Positions 22,424-32,606 of a stretch of 64,000 nt of DNA are shown here, piece after piece. The stretch's first letter is position 1. Every line of letters starts with the position of its first letter. The notes under the pieces are model-generated. The model did no database searches, was not told the origin of the DNA, and saw nothing but the letters and a program-made list of their open reading frames with translations. The position numbers were made by a program, and so were the translations under genes. Source of the stretch: Flectonema sp. DT1601 (Eukaryota > Euglenozoa > Diplonemea > Diplonemida > Diplonemidae); the NCBI GenBank assembly GCA_964019425.1, contig OZ025800.1, positions 248,001 to 312,000 on the forward strand, written 5' to 3'.

Positions 22424-25400
22424 TTGTTGTTGCTGTTGTCCTCCTGCTGCTAATGAAGCAGTGTCCTGCAGCAGTTGCTCATTCTGCGCCTGAAGTCGCA
22501 GGCGGTAATCATGAAAATCTGCTTCGGTCGGAAGTGAAGCTCCTTGCTGCTGCTGCTTCCGTTCCTGTTGTTGTTGTTGTTGATGCTGATGTTGCCGTTC
22601 CTGTTGCTGTAGATGTTGCTGCTGCTGCTGCCGTTGTTGCTGCATCTGCTGCTGCTGTTGTTGCTGAACAGGGGGTGCAGTAGAACTCCTCATTGGCGAA
22701 ATTTGCTCCCCCAGAGCAGGAGCAAGCTGACCACTTTGATTCGACTGATTATGTTGTAATTGTTGAATTACTTGCCTGGCTTCAGCAAGTTGTGAACGAA
22801 GAACACTAACTTCTCCTTCATATTGACCAAACTGCCCTTGGACTTGCTGTAGGTCAACATATTGGCGTTGTAGCTCCATTTTCATTTTCTCTTCAACTTC
22901 AGTGAGTTGGACGGCTTTTTGGGTAACCTCCGTAGTCAATTCTCGTATCCTTTCTTCTAAGGCTGAGTTTTTTTCGGATGCCCCCTGGAGCTGTTGTTGT
23001 AAGTCCGTTAGGTCCTGAGAACAATGCAGCTGTAGACTTGAAATTCGAACATCTTTTTCATGCATTTCTCTCCTCATAGAATCTAACTCAGATTGTGCTT
23101 CTACCTCAGCCGTCCGCAACTTGCGCTTTAGGCTGTCAAGTTCGACTCCCGCATCGAGATTATTTTTAATATCCGACAAGCCAATTCCATCATGGGACTG
23201 GGTTTCTGTTAATATATTTGCTAGCGCTTCCTGCAGTTGATCAGCTCTGTGGGATGCGCGTTCTTGGGCAGCAGAAAGGGTGCTGTTGATTGTTTCCTTT
23301 CGTTGGATTGCTATGTGAGAGTCTTGCCAATCAGATTTGTGTTGTGTTTGACTTAAGTCGTATTGCAGCTGAACTTCCGCGAGTTCGGATTTTGTAGAGC
23401 TTAGCTGCTGAAGCAGATCAGTTATTTCTTTGTGATGAACTATTTTCATTTGTTCCAAACGGGTTTCCTTTATTTCCATCTGTTCTTTACAATAGGAGTA
23501 GAAGTCTTTAACTTCCTGATCATCTCTTCCCTTTCTTTCTTCATAATGACGTCTGTACTCCGATTTAAGTTCAGTAATGAGTTGCTTCATCTCTTCTGGT
23601 GTTGTTTTAGCATCACCAAGTGAAGTAGCTTTTGAGAGATATAATTCTGATAGCGTGTCTTGTTTCATTTCTAATTCTATTGTTAATCGTTGTTGGTTGG
23701 CGAGAAGAGATTGAATTTTTGATTCTTTTCCATCTACTTCTTTTGAAAAATCAGTTATTTTCTCAGATGTAATTTGATACTCAACATCCTTCTCTGCTAT
23801 GACTGTTTGTAGGGAAGTGATGTCGCTCTGATAACGTTTTGAATCCACTGCCAGTCTGTCTATTGATTCTTTCCAGATATTTTCCTTTGCAACCATACTC
23901 TGATTCATATCATTAATAAGATCTGAGTACTGAGATTCAACGTCTTGTAATGATCCCCCACTGCCATCTCTTTCAACCGATAGTTTGGTTCTGATTTCTG
24001 ATATTATTTCAGTAAACTTATCTCTTGATTGAGTGTCTTCATTGTTTTGTAATTGTGTTGCTTTTAGTCTGTTGATGTCTTCAACCTTTTCATCAACACA
24101 TCCAGAAAGTTTTAGAACTGTTTCTTCAAATTGTTTTACAAGAAGGACGTAGTGATCGAGTTTTTGTCGAAGTTCTGCCTTCTCAGGATCTGGTGGAAGT
24201 AGTTTGTTACTGTTGTCAGTAACAACTACAGGAGTAGAATTCACAACAGGTTGTGGCGGAGCTACCGTTTGATGCTGAAGTTGACGTCGTTCCAGCATTG
24301 GAAGGACTTTACCGCAGACGACAGAAACGATATCGTCGGCACGTTTTGCAGATATTTGGTCCAGCGATGCAGGTAATGACTCAGATTTTGAAACACCAAT
24401 TGGAATCCCTGGCGATAACGGATCCGGTATTGGTGTTGTTGGTGAGAGTGGTCTTGATAACATCCCAACACCAGGTGACACTACAGTAGATGGAGGATTA
24501 CTAAAACTAACTCTTCTCGAACCTATTCCTCGAACAGGACTTATTATCGTCCTTTTGGGTGTTGTTGGAATCGGAGGTTGGACGGTGTTTCTCACAATAT
24601 TTTGAACTCTTCCCATCCACATCTCATCACCAGCATCTCCTGGTGGAAAGTCTTCCCTTCTTAAAGAATTAGGCAACGCTGTTAATTGCGAGGTTTGAAT
24701 TTTTACAACCGGGGGAAGTGGCCGCAGCTCAGACGAATCAGTTTGTGTATCGCAGGTTTTCCTTGACGGTGGAGATGAATGCAATGACGCCAACCTCTGA
24801 AGCGGAGTTGGACTCTCCGTAGTGTTCCTTATCACACTCTCAGATTGGTATGTCTTATGAGAAGTTGAACCAGAGCGACTTCTCGAAGCTGAGATAGTTG
24901 GAGCTGAGTTGACGGCGTTGAATGCTTGCTGGCCAAGTGAAATCATTTCAAAACTATTTCCTGGCTGTGGTTTCCTCTCATGTTGTGAGATGTCAGCTGG
25001 GGAAGCGATTCCTGCCTGCTGAGGTCCCATTTCAAATGCACCACCACCAGACTTTTCATTCCTCGGAGGGGAATCATAATCTGTTGGCGACAGAGGAACT
25101 TTCGTTGATGAAGCAACTTCATTACATTGAGGTGATGGAGATCTACTTGTCCCAACTGAAGAAGCTCTACTGAGTTCTACTTCAAACTTCTTTAGCAGCT
25201 GTTCCTTTTGTTGTAATTGTTGACGAAGTCGTTCTTCCTTTTCAATTCGTTGAGACTCGTCGTTTAAAACCATCTTTTCGAGTCTAGCTAATCTTTCTTT
25301 ATAACGTTCTTCTACATCAGTATGTGATGGTTGTGATTGTGACTGAGTATCGATATACTTTCCAACAGATGATATTGTTGTGACAGTAGTATCACTCCAG

Positions 25401-25627
25401 TCGTCTCCAGCTAGTGAACCAGCTCTATATTGTGATGAAGAAGTGTGTGTTTGTTGTTCTGGTGAAGTCGAAACTGTTTTTGATCTAATTTCATCCAACT
25501 CATCTCTCAGTCTGTTTTGCTCTTCTAATTTTGAATGTAATTCCTGTTGTAGTCTGCGAGTGTCTTCAGCAGTCTTGCGACGTTTTCTTCGTTTGACTGT
25601 GCGATCCGTTTTCAAGGAAAGATCCAT
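21893..25627 (-). CDS. large coiled-coil protein with polyglutamine tract
   Basis: 1244 residues from MDLSLKTDRT. I place the start at 25627 because the acceptor CCCTCTCTCTCAG (25641-25643) sits 13 nt above this ATG; frame upstream of it would be non-coding leader. Residues 1-45 are very basic (KRRKRRK) and run into a first coiled coil. A long Ser/Pro-rich stretch with SP/TP sites follows (about 100-440), then extended coiled coils (about 450-980). A Gln/His tract encoded by CAG/CAA near 22300-22660 comes next, then a Pro-rich tail. No catalytic domain or membrane segment. The architecture fits a basal-body or cytoskeletal scaffold, but no family is recognised. Confidence 0.85.
22301..22660 (-). 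repeat. CAG/CAA (Gln/His) microsatellite-like tract in coding sequence
   Basis: Two blocks of mostly CAA, CAG and CAT codons read in frame as Gln and His, separated by a short non-repetitive segment (about 22440-22550). The mix of CAA and CAG suggests selection or age rather than a fresh pure-repeat expansion. Confidence 0.9.
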
Positions 25628-25989
25628 CCTTTGTTGGTACCTGAGAGAGAGGGAATATATCGTTATCTGTACTGACGGTATCTTTTCAGACTCATTTGAG
25701 GAATTACGATTATTATGAAACAATAATCATATTCGTACACAGCCACGGGACGTTATTTCAAAGGCTAGGAAGGTGTGGCGCGTGAGAAGAACAAATAAAA
25801 GAGGGAGGAATAATTTTTTTTTTTTTAAATATAATCTGTTGAATAATTATCATGTTTGTCTTTTTTTTTGTTTTTTTCTTTTGAAGCTTTCACCTTTTTA
25901 TTTACTCACCCGAAGAGAGTACATAAAACAGAACAAAACTCCACAACATTCAATTAGGCTAGGGAAATTAAAAGTGTAAACTCTGACCA
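25628..25989. other. short intergenic region
   Basis: Holds the trans-splice-type acceptor at 25641-25643 for the gene below it and T-rich stretches near 25815-25880. Nothing else seen. Confidence 0.55.
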
Positions 25990-27219
25990 TTACGATTTGT
26001 TTGCAGCGCATTTCTTCTTACAACGTCTGTACATTTTGGAAACAGGTGCTTCACACTCAATCATTTCAGCACGTTGACTAACAGACTTAATACTTGGCTG
26101 TGATAACTTGCTCCAGGCAGCCTTTGCTGAGGATAAGGATTTTGCTTTGGCGGTTTTTTCAATATTTTCCTTTTTGTATTCCCCGTAGATGTCGGTGAGG
26201 CGCACTTCCTTCGATTTGGAGCCGCGTGCTTTCATAAGTTCGACCAGCTTGGCTTCAACTTCGTCATCCGCCATATTTTGTGCTTCCATCTTAGCGACAT
26301 TCTCAGCTACGAATTTTTCTAATTTCTGTAAAGATGCTTCTTCCTTAGCACCACCAACAATAACATCTGGAAGTAGTGATGCAGCAGTAAGTGGCAAAAA
26401 GCGACCTTCAGTAATCTGAGCTAGACCTTCCATAAGGTCGTGCGCGTTTGGGTAACTAGATAAGCTCGGTTCGCACGCTACAACATAAAGGATGATTCCT
26501 TGTTCGGCCATTTTGTTTGCAATTTCGATAGGATCTAATCCGTTTGGGTCGCCCTCTGGGAAACCATCACCTGGACAGCCGAGTCCATGAGGTGGTGCAT
26601 CAGCAATAAGAACAACAATCTTAACGGCGTCCTCTCTCCAGGGATAGTTCAAAGACTCGTGTAAAGCAGCAGTCACTGCTTCTGGACCATCACCTCCTCC
26701 TTGAGCAGAGTAGCTGCTGACAGCCTTCTTCATGTCACCTGGATCTCTCATGAAATTTGCGCACTTTGTTACAAAACTTAAATCTTGAGGTGGATGATCA
26801 CGGTATGCTACATAACCAAAGCGAATATCGGATTTTTCAGACTTAGAAACCTCGTCAACAATTCCCTTTACACTTGACCGCGCAGAGGCAATATAAGAAG
26901 ACATACTCGAAGTACAGTCCATACTGAATAGCAGGTCGATTTTATTCACGTCTGCAGGTACTTCCTTATTATCAGTAGCTTTCTTAAAGTTTTTGCTTGA
27001 ATTTTTAAAGTTCGCCATCGAGTTATCAGATTTTCGTAAACCAGAGTCAACCAAAGGTTTTCTTTTTACTACTGATTTTACAGTCGTCTTATTCTTCATC
27101 TGTTTTTTCTTCGTCATCGCAGTCACGGCAGGAGCTCTCATAGACATTTTAGATAATGGCTTGTGAATGAGATAGAAATGACGCATTAGAAACCTACTCA
27201 TATAGAAAGTCATCTTCAT
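25990..27219 (-). CDS. VWA-domain protein related to the VwkA/alpha-kinase-type VWA group
   Basis: 409 residues. The VWA domain spans about 94-290. The metal-site loop is DLLFSMDCTSSM (DxTxS, Asp 101), matching the DATGSM form seen in VwkA and related proteins. RFGYVAYRDHPP and VVLIADAPPHGLGCPGDGFP are further hallmarks of that group. The C-terminal 110 residues are Lys/Glu-rich and helical, ending in a Cys/Lys cluster. No alpha-kinase domain is present, so this is a stand-alone VWA protein, probably a divalent-metal-dependent protein-protein interaction module. The first 45 residues are basic and Met-rich. The start is uncertain: ATGs at MKMTF and MSMRAP (residue 25) are both possible. The pyrimidine tract CATCTCTTTTTTAACCAG lies about 75 nt above the first. 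Confidence 0.82.
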   Translation of the reverse strand: MKMTFYMSRFLMRHFYLIHKPLSKMSMRAPAVTAMTKKKQMKNKTTVKSVVKRKPLVDSGLRKSDNSMANFKNSSKNFKKATDNKEVPADVNKIDLLFSMDCTSSMSSYIASARSSVKGIVDEVSKSEKSDIRFGYVAYRDHPPQDLSFVTKCANFMRDPGDMKKAVSSYSAQGGGDGPEAVTAALHESLNYPWREDAVKIVVLIADAPPHGLGCPGDGFPEGDPNGLDPIEIANKMAEQGIILYVVACEPSLSSYPNAHDLMEGLAQITEGRFLPLTAASLLPDVIVGGAKEEASLQKLEKFVAENVAKMEAQNMADDEVEAKLVELMKARGSKSKEVRLTDIYGEYKKENIEKTAKAKSLSSAKAAWSKLSQPSIKSVSQRAEMIECEAPVSKMYRRCKKKCAANKS

Positions 27220-27515
27220 GTATACCGAAAGGTGTCACAAGTCACAAGCATATTTACTAAACGGGATGTGTCTTAAGAGAACAAGAGATCCTGGTTAAAA
27301 AAGAGATGTTTTCCCTTACACAAAATAATTCAAACGGAAGTGAAGAAAGTACCACATCAAAGAACATATAGCATAGTCACTTCCACATCATCAGTTTATA
27401 CAATTCTTGATATCAAGAAAGCTGAATTGCTTTTCAAGTCTCAAAGCTGATAAAGGAAATACCAGAAAATATCAAAAAAAAAAAAAAAAAAAGGTGGTCA
27501 GAAATGAAAAAGAAA

Positions 27516-28796
27516 TTACTTGCTCACATGAATTATTTCAAGTAACTCCTGAATGTGTGTTAAATTACACTGTATTGGATCACCTATCCCGTATGATGAC
27601 TCCGCTCTCTCAGCTGGGCTGTCGAGTACTCGTATGCTGTCTTTTGCTATTAGTTTTCTTAGCCATTGATTTCGTTTTTGCTTTTCATTTTCATCGTCTC
27701 CAGGATTAACTGCTATGATGGTAACGTTGAGACCAGTGAAGAACGTTGCTAGAGCAAGAGCAGGTCCAACAGGACCAATAACTACATTCGCCACATTAAG
27801 CGCTGAGAACATTTGAATAGAATCAGATTGGCTTGGGTCTGCTAACACAATTGGATAAAAGTCTTCATCTCTTGCCAACTTTGATATTTGTGAAGTGTTT
27901 AATAACATGTTACGACCTTCACTCTGAGTTAAAACAACCAAACTCTTTTTATTCGCAAATAAACCCGGAGATACCCTCTTCACTATTGTATGCCTTAGAG
28001 GAACACCACTCCACATCCTCTCTACAACATTGAGTTCCTCAACACAGATAATTCTATTATCCGTCCCTTCAATTGTTCTTTTAGAAGGTAAGAAGAACAG
28101 ATCAGTCCGCACTCCAAACATTCTTTTTAAAAAAACTGGACTGAGATTTAGCAGGAATTGGGTTCTTGCAGGAGATATGAGCACCGCTTCTTGTGTTGTT
28201 GAATTACACTTTGAGTTAAATGTCTCTACTGCGGGTAGCAGGGCAGTATAAAATGATAAAAATTGATCATCCCAAAGAGGTAGTTGAAGGAGTAAAAAAC
28301 AATATTTCGGATCTGCAACAGAAACCGTATCATACAACGGGTGTTCCGATGTTTGTAGTAATCGTGTTTCGGTAGCAATTCCAATAGTTGGATAGTTGAA
28401 AAGAGTGAAGTCAGGTTTCACAAACGGATTGTCAATAATATCATTAATTTGTCTAAACAACAACAAACCTTGAGAGTTCGAGAAACAACTATTCTCAATA
28501 ACATCGCCATGTATTTGAGCTTCTTTTGGACTACTCGCCAAGGAATACTTCAATTCTTCAATAGTTTTTGTTCCACTAACAGCTTGTCGTAGTTTTCTAT
28601 ATTCTCTCTGTGTTGATATCTTTTCAAACTGTTCAATTATTACTTTTGTAACATAACTCAATACGATGATAAATATAATTCCAATAACTAAGTTTCGTAG
28701 CATCTCTGTTTTAGATGGCTTTGTTTTTATTGGAACTTGTTGACGACCATCTTTTTCAACTTGCACGACCTGCTCATGTCGTCCTGGTCGTTTCAT
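27516..28796 (-). CDS. type II membrane protein, GT61-like glycosyltransferase
   Basis: 426 residues with one membrane segment at about 33-54 (LVIGIIFIIVLSYVTKVII) after a basic cytosolic tail, typical of Golgi glycosyltransferases. The C-terminal half fits the GT61 (DUF563, EOGT/xylosyltransferase) pattern. There is SEGRNMLLN where GT61 enzymes have R-x-x-R-x-I-x-N, then a helix and MFSALNVANVVIGPVGPAL, where family members read VVxPHGAxLxN. The usual His-Gly of that loop is replaced by Val-Gly, so activity or donor may differ. Several N-glycosylation sequons lie in the lumenal part. Expected role: Golgi glycan or mucin-type modification. The acceptor ACTCGACTCAG sits 10 nt above the ATG. 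Family assignment is moderate. Confidence 0.65.
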   Translation of the reverse strand: MKRPGRHEQVVQVEKDGRQQVPIKTKPSKTEMLRNLVIGIIFIIVLSYVTKVIIEQFEKISTQREYRKLRQAVSGTKTIEELKYSLASSPKEAQIHGDVIENSCFSNSQGLLLFRQINDIIDNPFVKPDFTLFNYPTIGIATETRLLQTSEHPLYDTVSVADPKYCFLLLQLPLWDDQFLSFYTALLPAVETFNSKCNSTTQEAVLISPARTQFLLNLSPVFLKRMFGVRTDLFFLPSKRTIEGTDNRIICVEELNVVERMWSGVPLRHTIVKRVSPGLFANKKSLVVLTQSEGRNMLLNTSQISKLARDEDFYPIVLADPSQSDSIQMFSALNVANVVIGPVGPALALATFFTGLNVTIIAVNPGDDENEKQKRNQWLRKLIAKDSIRVLDSPAERAESSYGIGDPIQCNLTHIQELLEIIHVSK

Positions 28797-29001
28797 TTAT
28801 AATGCACTGAGTCGAGTATAAATATAGTAAAGCATGCAAAGGAAAATAACTTTGTATCAGAAACTGTTGGATCATTAAATTGTTGTTAGGTAGCTGGTTT
28901 TAAAAAGAAAAAAAAGAATTCGTTCCAATAAATTTAATAAATCCAACTACTTTTTTCTTATGGACCCTTTCGGATACCTGAGGTACGAACTTCCATCACA
29001 G

Positions 29002-30297
29002 CTATGGTTCTTCGAACAAAGCAACTGCTTCTTCAAGCTCTCTTAAGTGTCTCTTATCAACCTTCCCCAACGCCGCTGAAAGTGATGCTACTTTAGATTC
29101 TGTATCTGTCGCACCAAACCCGACTTCCCCATTGCGAGATGGACGAGAAGGGTTCTCAACTGAATCTTTAATTTGACAAGTTGTTTTATAATAATTCATT
29201 TCCAGGTAAGGTTCTTCTCTTCGAAAGGGTGTACTAAACACGATATTGAGTCCCTTTTTATTGTAAAGCCTCGCTTGAAACTTCTTTATTCGAATTTCGT
29301 CAAAATCAGATGTATCTTGTCTGAACTTGAAGGGTTCAAACCTTCCGTCTGCAGTTCTAACCGGAACTGGAGTTTCCTTTTTTAATTCCGTTTTTGGATT
29401 CACTGCTACTGCAGGTGTGCACTCGGTGCTCGCTGTTGTTGTATTCGAAGTTCGGTCTTCGCAAACTTCGTTGGAATTTCTAACATTTTTCACTTCGCTC
29501 AATTGACAAGTCTCAGAACCCTCATGTGAGTTGTCCGTAGTGTTGGTTGGCTGATCTGATAATGTTATATTCAACTGCTGACTTTCCTGTTCACATGAAG
29601 CCAACATCTGGTCCGTGGGCGGTTGAAATAAAGTCTCTGCTTTGTCGGATGATGCTGGCAGTTGTGAGTCGTTGGCTTCGGCAGCTGCGACGTCAACTTC
29701 AGTTTCTGGATTCTTGACCACGGAAACCCCCGTCTTGGGTTCCACTACAGCATCTCCAATTGAGGTGGTGACTATTTCTTGATTTTTGACGCTTATCTCA
29801 GCAATCAGTGAGTGTTGGGCACATGGAGTACTTACTGTTGCTTCATTCTCAGTAACTTGCTTTGACGAGACAACTTGTTTAGAGTCTCGCGTACAATCTT
29901 CAGATACTGTTGACTGACTACTCAGAGGTTGAATTGATGAAACTTCTTTTTGGATTGAAGTAGTTTCTGTTGGATGATCAGCTGACGGCTGAGTAGTAAT
30001 TTGCTCATCCCGTGTGATAACATTATGACTAATATTCGATGGCCAGGTATCTTTCATAGCTACCTGGACAGGTTGGGACAAGTTGTCTTGTTGTGAAACT
30101 ACTGACTTCTCAACAAGATCCGGCTCCTGTTCAGATAAAGCGCTGCATTTGCTTATCTCGTTATTCTTAACGTCAAAAAAGGGAGCACATCTATTACTTC
30201 TTTGATGTAGTGAGAGCTCAGCTTGTTTTATAAACAATTTCCTACACGGTATGCATCCGTACCTTACAATATTATCTAAAGACTGTACTACAACCAT
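29002..30297 (-). CDS. low-complexity protein with N-terminal C2HC finger, paralogue of the gene above it
   Basis: 431 residues. The N-terminus carries GCIPCRKLFIKQAELSLHQ followed by Cys: a C-x2-C-x12-H-x5-C pattern that could bind zinc. The middle (about 50-310) is disordered, rich in Ser, Thr, Gln and Glu. The C-terminal 110 residues look folded (DEIRIKKFQARLYNKKGLN; PYLEMNYYKTTC). The gene at 30753-32606 has the same finger layout and a similar short basic C-terminal region, so the two look like an old tandem duplication. No known family. A start at MVVVQSLDN follows an acceptor TAAAAACCAG. Confidence 0.75.
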   Translation of the reverse strand: MVVVQSLDNIVRYGCIPCRKLFIKQAELSLHQRSNRCAPFFDVKNNEISKCSALSEQEPDLVEKSVVSQQDNLSQPVQVAMKDTWPSNISHNVITRDEQITTQPSADHPTETTSIQKEVSSIQPLSSQSTVSEDCTRDSKQVVSSKQVTENEATVSTPCAQHSLIAEISVKNQEIVTTSIGDAVVEPKTGVSVVKNPETEVDVAAAEANDSQLPASSDKAETLFQPPTDQMLASCEQESQQLNITLSDQPTNTTDNSHEGSETCQLSEVKNVRNSNEVCEDRTSNTTTASTECTPAVAVNPKTELKKETPVPVRTADGRFEPFKFRQDTSDFDEIRIKKFQARLYNKKGLNIVFSTPFRREEPYLEMNYYKTTCQIKDSVENPSRPSRNGEVGFGATDTESKVASLSAALGKVDKRHLRELEEAVALFEEP

Positions 30298-30752
30298 GGC
30301 TTACATAATTTCTGGTTTTTATTCAGAAAATTGACAATAAATTCACGTACTCACTTGCTAAACCCTTCAAGATACTATTCACAGACGTAATCTGTAAGCA
30401 CTACCTTTCTTTTTGTTATAAATAACAAAAAAGAAGAAAAAATAAATAACGTGACCTTACCTTATTGGAAAAACAACGCCGTATTTTTTTTTCTTCTTCT
30501 TCTTCTTCTTCTTCTTCTTCTTCTTTTAATTTCTTTTTTTTTTTTTTGGTACATGCGTACTGAGGGGCAGCTATAAAATTATGAGCATTTTTAACCCGTT
30601 CGGATTTCTTTTTCTTTTTTTACTTTCCTAAAGTAATCATGACAGCTAAAAAGAAAACCCATATTCACTGCAGAGTAACAAAACGAAACCAAAGTACTGA
30701 ACAACCTTTCGGTTTACCCAAAGGTTGTTCAGTACGACTCGAAGTAATACAT
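30298..30752. other. intergenic with CTT microsatellite
   Basis: A pure CTT repeat at about 30490-30526 (plus strand) is followed by a T run. An imperfect inverted repeat, GTACTGAACAACCTTTCGG with its complement, spans about 30692-30735; it could mark transcript ends between the two paralogues. Confidence 0.6.
30692..30735. terminator. hairpin between paralogues (possible 3'-end signal)
   Basis: AGTACTGAACAACCTTT is followed after a few bases (CGGTTTACCC) by AAAGGTTGTTCAGTACT, a perfect 17-bp inverted repeat. It lies just below the stop codon side of the 30753-32606 gene. The hairpin is seen in sequence; a role in 3'-end formation or stability is inference. Confidence 0.55.
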
Positions 30753-32606
30753 TCAAAGCTTTTTCAGTTGTTTATTTATTGAATAGTATTCAAGCGACTG
30801 TGGCATTTCATTACCTGAGATGCAGGAGAGAAATTTCAAAGAAGAAATCGGATTATCATCATTTTCCATCACAACAAATCTTATTTTACTACTCTTTTCC
30901 GTTCCTTTCACAAACTCTTCAGGGGTTTCGTAGTACGTTGTTCTTGCTTTGACTCGTTGCTTGTAGGCATTCATATTCGCTGCATTTAAATTTTCATCTA
31001 AGATAACGTAATTATATTTATCGTCCTCGATTCCGGGACGCTGTTCACTTGACTGCTCAGGTGTCACGAGCTGCTGTTCCGACTGCGGCTGCTGCTCAGC
31101 TTGTTGTGTAGTCTCATCGTTCAGCTGCACAGTTCCTGTAGTCTGAGTGTCCATTACAACCTGTTGCTGTGATAGTGAAGCAGACAGTTCTTGTTGAGAT
31201 ATGTTTTGATCATTTAACTGTTCTGTTGAAATGTGTTTCGGTTGCTCAGACGCTATCAGTGAAGCTGGTGACGATTGCAGTTGCTGTACCTGTTGCTCGC
31301 CTATCGATGCCGAAGGCTGTAATTGTTGTTGCTGTTGCTCGCCTATCGATACCGAAGCTGGTGATGGTGATGGCTGTAGTTGTTGCTGTTGCTGTTGTTG
31401 CTCGCCTATAGATGCCGAAGCTGGTGATGGTGATGGCGATGACTGTTGTTGTTGCTCGCTTATCGATGCCGAAGCTGGTGATGGCGATGGCTGTAGTTGT
31501 TGTTGCTGCTCGCCTATCGATGCCGAAACTGGTGATGGTGATGGCTGTAGTTGTTGTTGCCGCTCGCCTACCAATGCCGAAGCTGGTGATGGTGATGGCT
31601 GTTGTTGTTGTTGCTGCTCGCCTACCAATGCCGAAGCTGGTGATGGTGATGACTGTTGTTGTTGTTGCTGCCGCTCGCTTATCGATGCCGAAGCTGGTGA
31701 TGGCGATGGCTGTAGTTGTTGTTGTTGCTGCTCGCCTACCAATGCCGAAGCTGGTGATGGCGATGGTTGTTGTTCTTGTTGCTCGCTTATCGATACCGAA
31801 GCTGGTGATGGTGATGGCGATAGCTGTTGTTCTTGTTGCTCGCTTATCGATACCGAAGCTAGTGATGGCGATGGCTGTTGTTGTTGCTGCTGCTCGCTTA
31901 GCGATGGCGAAGCTGGTGATGGCTGTTGTTGTGGTTGCTGATCAGAAGTTGACAGGGATGGCTCTGTATTTTGTTGATGTTGCTCAGGCATGGTTTTCAA
32001 GGTCGATTGTTGGTGCTGCTGCCGCTTCTCTTGTAGTTGTTGTTGCTGTTGGTGTTCTTTTTCTTCCCGTTGTTGTTCTTGTTCAGGTATTGATGCCGTA
32101 GCTGGAGAGGGCGATAACAATAGTGATGGTGATAGCTGTTGCTCAGATGTGGGTTTAGAAGCTGACAATGGTTGTTGCTGCTGTAAAGCCACTGGTTGTT
32201 GCTGTTCCTGGACAGATGTTGACACTAATGACGTTTGCTGTTGATGTTGCTGCTGCTCATATATCGATGCTGACGTTGGTTTATGATGCACGGGCTGTTT
32301 TTGCATCACCGGAGATGGTGACAGATGCTGTTGGTTTTGCTGATTTGCCACCTCTGCGAGTTGAGCCTCCAGCATTTGAATTTTTCTCTTGAGTTCTGTG
32401 TTCTCATCTATCTTATCATTGTTCTCTACTAACTGTACAGGTACATGAGTTGTATTTATCGGACTATCTGGAACTAACAAAGGTACTTCTTCAACTCCAC
32501 ATGTACTTTGATGAGACAACAGCTCCTCAGCAGTTTTATATAATTCCCTACATGACACACAGGCATGTCTTATTTCTCTATCCAACGTCCCGTATAATAA
32601 AACCAT
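30753..32606 (-). CDS. Gln/Ser/Pro-repeat protein with N-terminal C2HC finger
   Basis: 617 residues. The N-terminus has ACVSCRELYKTAEELLSHQ then Cys (C-x2-C-x12-H-x3-C), the same finger spacing as the paralogue at 29002-30297. A short coiled coil follows (ENTELKRKIQMLEAQLAEV). The centre, about 110-480, is Gln-rich, and about 250-460 is a tandem array of a 17-21-residue unit close to SPSPASASIGEQQQQQLQP. The last 100 residues return to ordinary composition (RFVVMENDDNPISSLKF). Function unknown; an RNA- or protein-binding scaffold of disordered type is possible. The acceptor is ACAAAAACTTAG, 13 nt above the ATG. Confidence 0.8.
   Translation of the reverse strand: MVLLYGTLDREIRHACVSCRELYKTAEELLSHQSTCGVEEVPLLVPDSPINTTHVPVQLVENNDKIDENTELKRKIQMLEAQLAEVANQQNQQHLSPSPVMQKQPVHHKPTSASIYEQQQHQQQTSLVSTSVQEQQQPVALQQQQPLSASKPTSEQQLSPSLLLSPSPATASIPEQEQQREEKEHQQQQQLQEKRQQHQQSTLKTMPEQHQQNTEPSLSTSDQQPQQQPSPASPSLSEQQQQQQPSPSLASVSISEQQEQQLSPSPSPASVSISEQQEQQPSPSPASALVGEQQQQQLQPSPSPASASISERQQQQQQSSPSPASALVGEQQQQQQPSPSPASALVGERQQQLQPSPSPVSASIGEQQQQLQPSPSPASASISEQQQQSSPSPSPASASIGEQQQQQQQLQPSPSPASVSIGEQQQQQLQPSASIGEQQVQQLQSSPASLIASEQPKHISTEQLNDQNISQQELSASLSQQQVVMDTQTTGTVQLNDETTQQAEQQPQSEQQLVTPEQSSEQRPGIEDDKYNYVILDENLNAANMNAYKQRVKARTTYYETPEEFVKGTEKSSKIRFVVMENDDNPISSLKFLSCISGNEMPQSLEYYSINKQLKKL
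31260..31930 (-). repeat. coding minisatellite, unit about 51-63 bp
   Basis: About a dozen imperfect units encode a Ser-Pro-rich phrase (SPSPASASIGE) and a variable Gln run. The Gln run length and the Ile/Leu-Gly/Ser position vary between units, indicating repeat turnover by slippage or unequal exchange. Plus-strand frames through the array are open only because of this repeat. Confidence 0.9.

Noticed and set aside
25628-25723. An upstream extension of the 21893-25627 coding region
   Set aside because: It starts with TTG and lies above the strong CTCTCTCTCAG acceptor, so it would be removed from the mature message.
31231-32244. Long plus-strand open frames, Cys/Asp-Gly-rich and Val/Ala-rich, over the 30753-32606 gene
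   Set aside because: They mirror the coding minisatellite on the other strand; no acceptor, no sensible protein composition.
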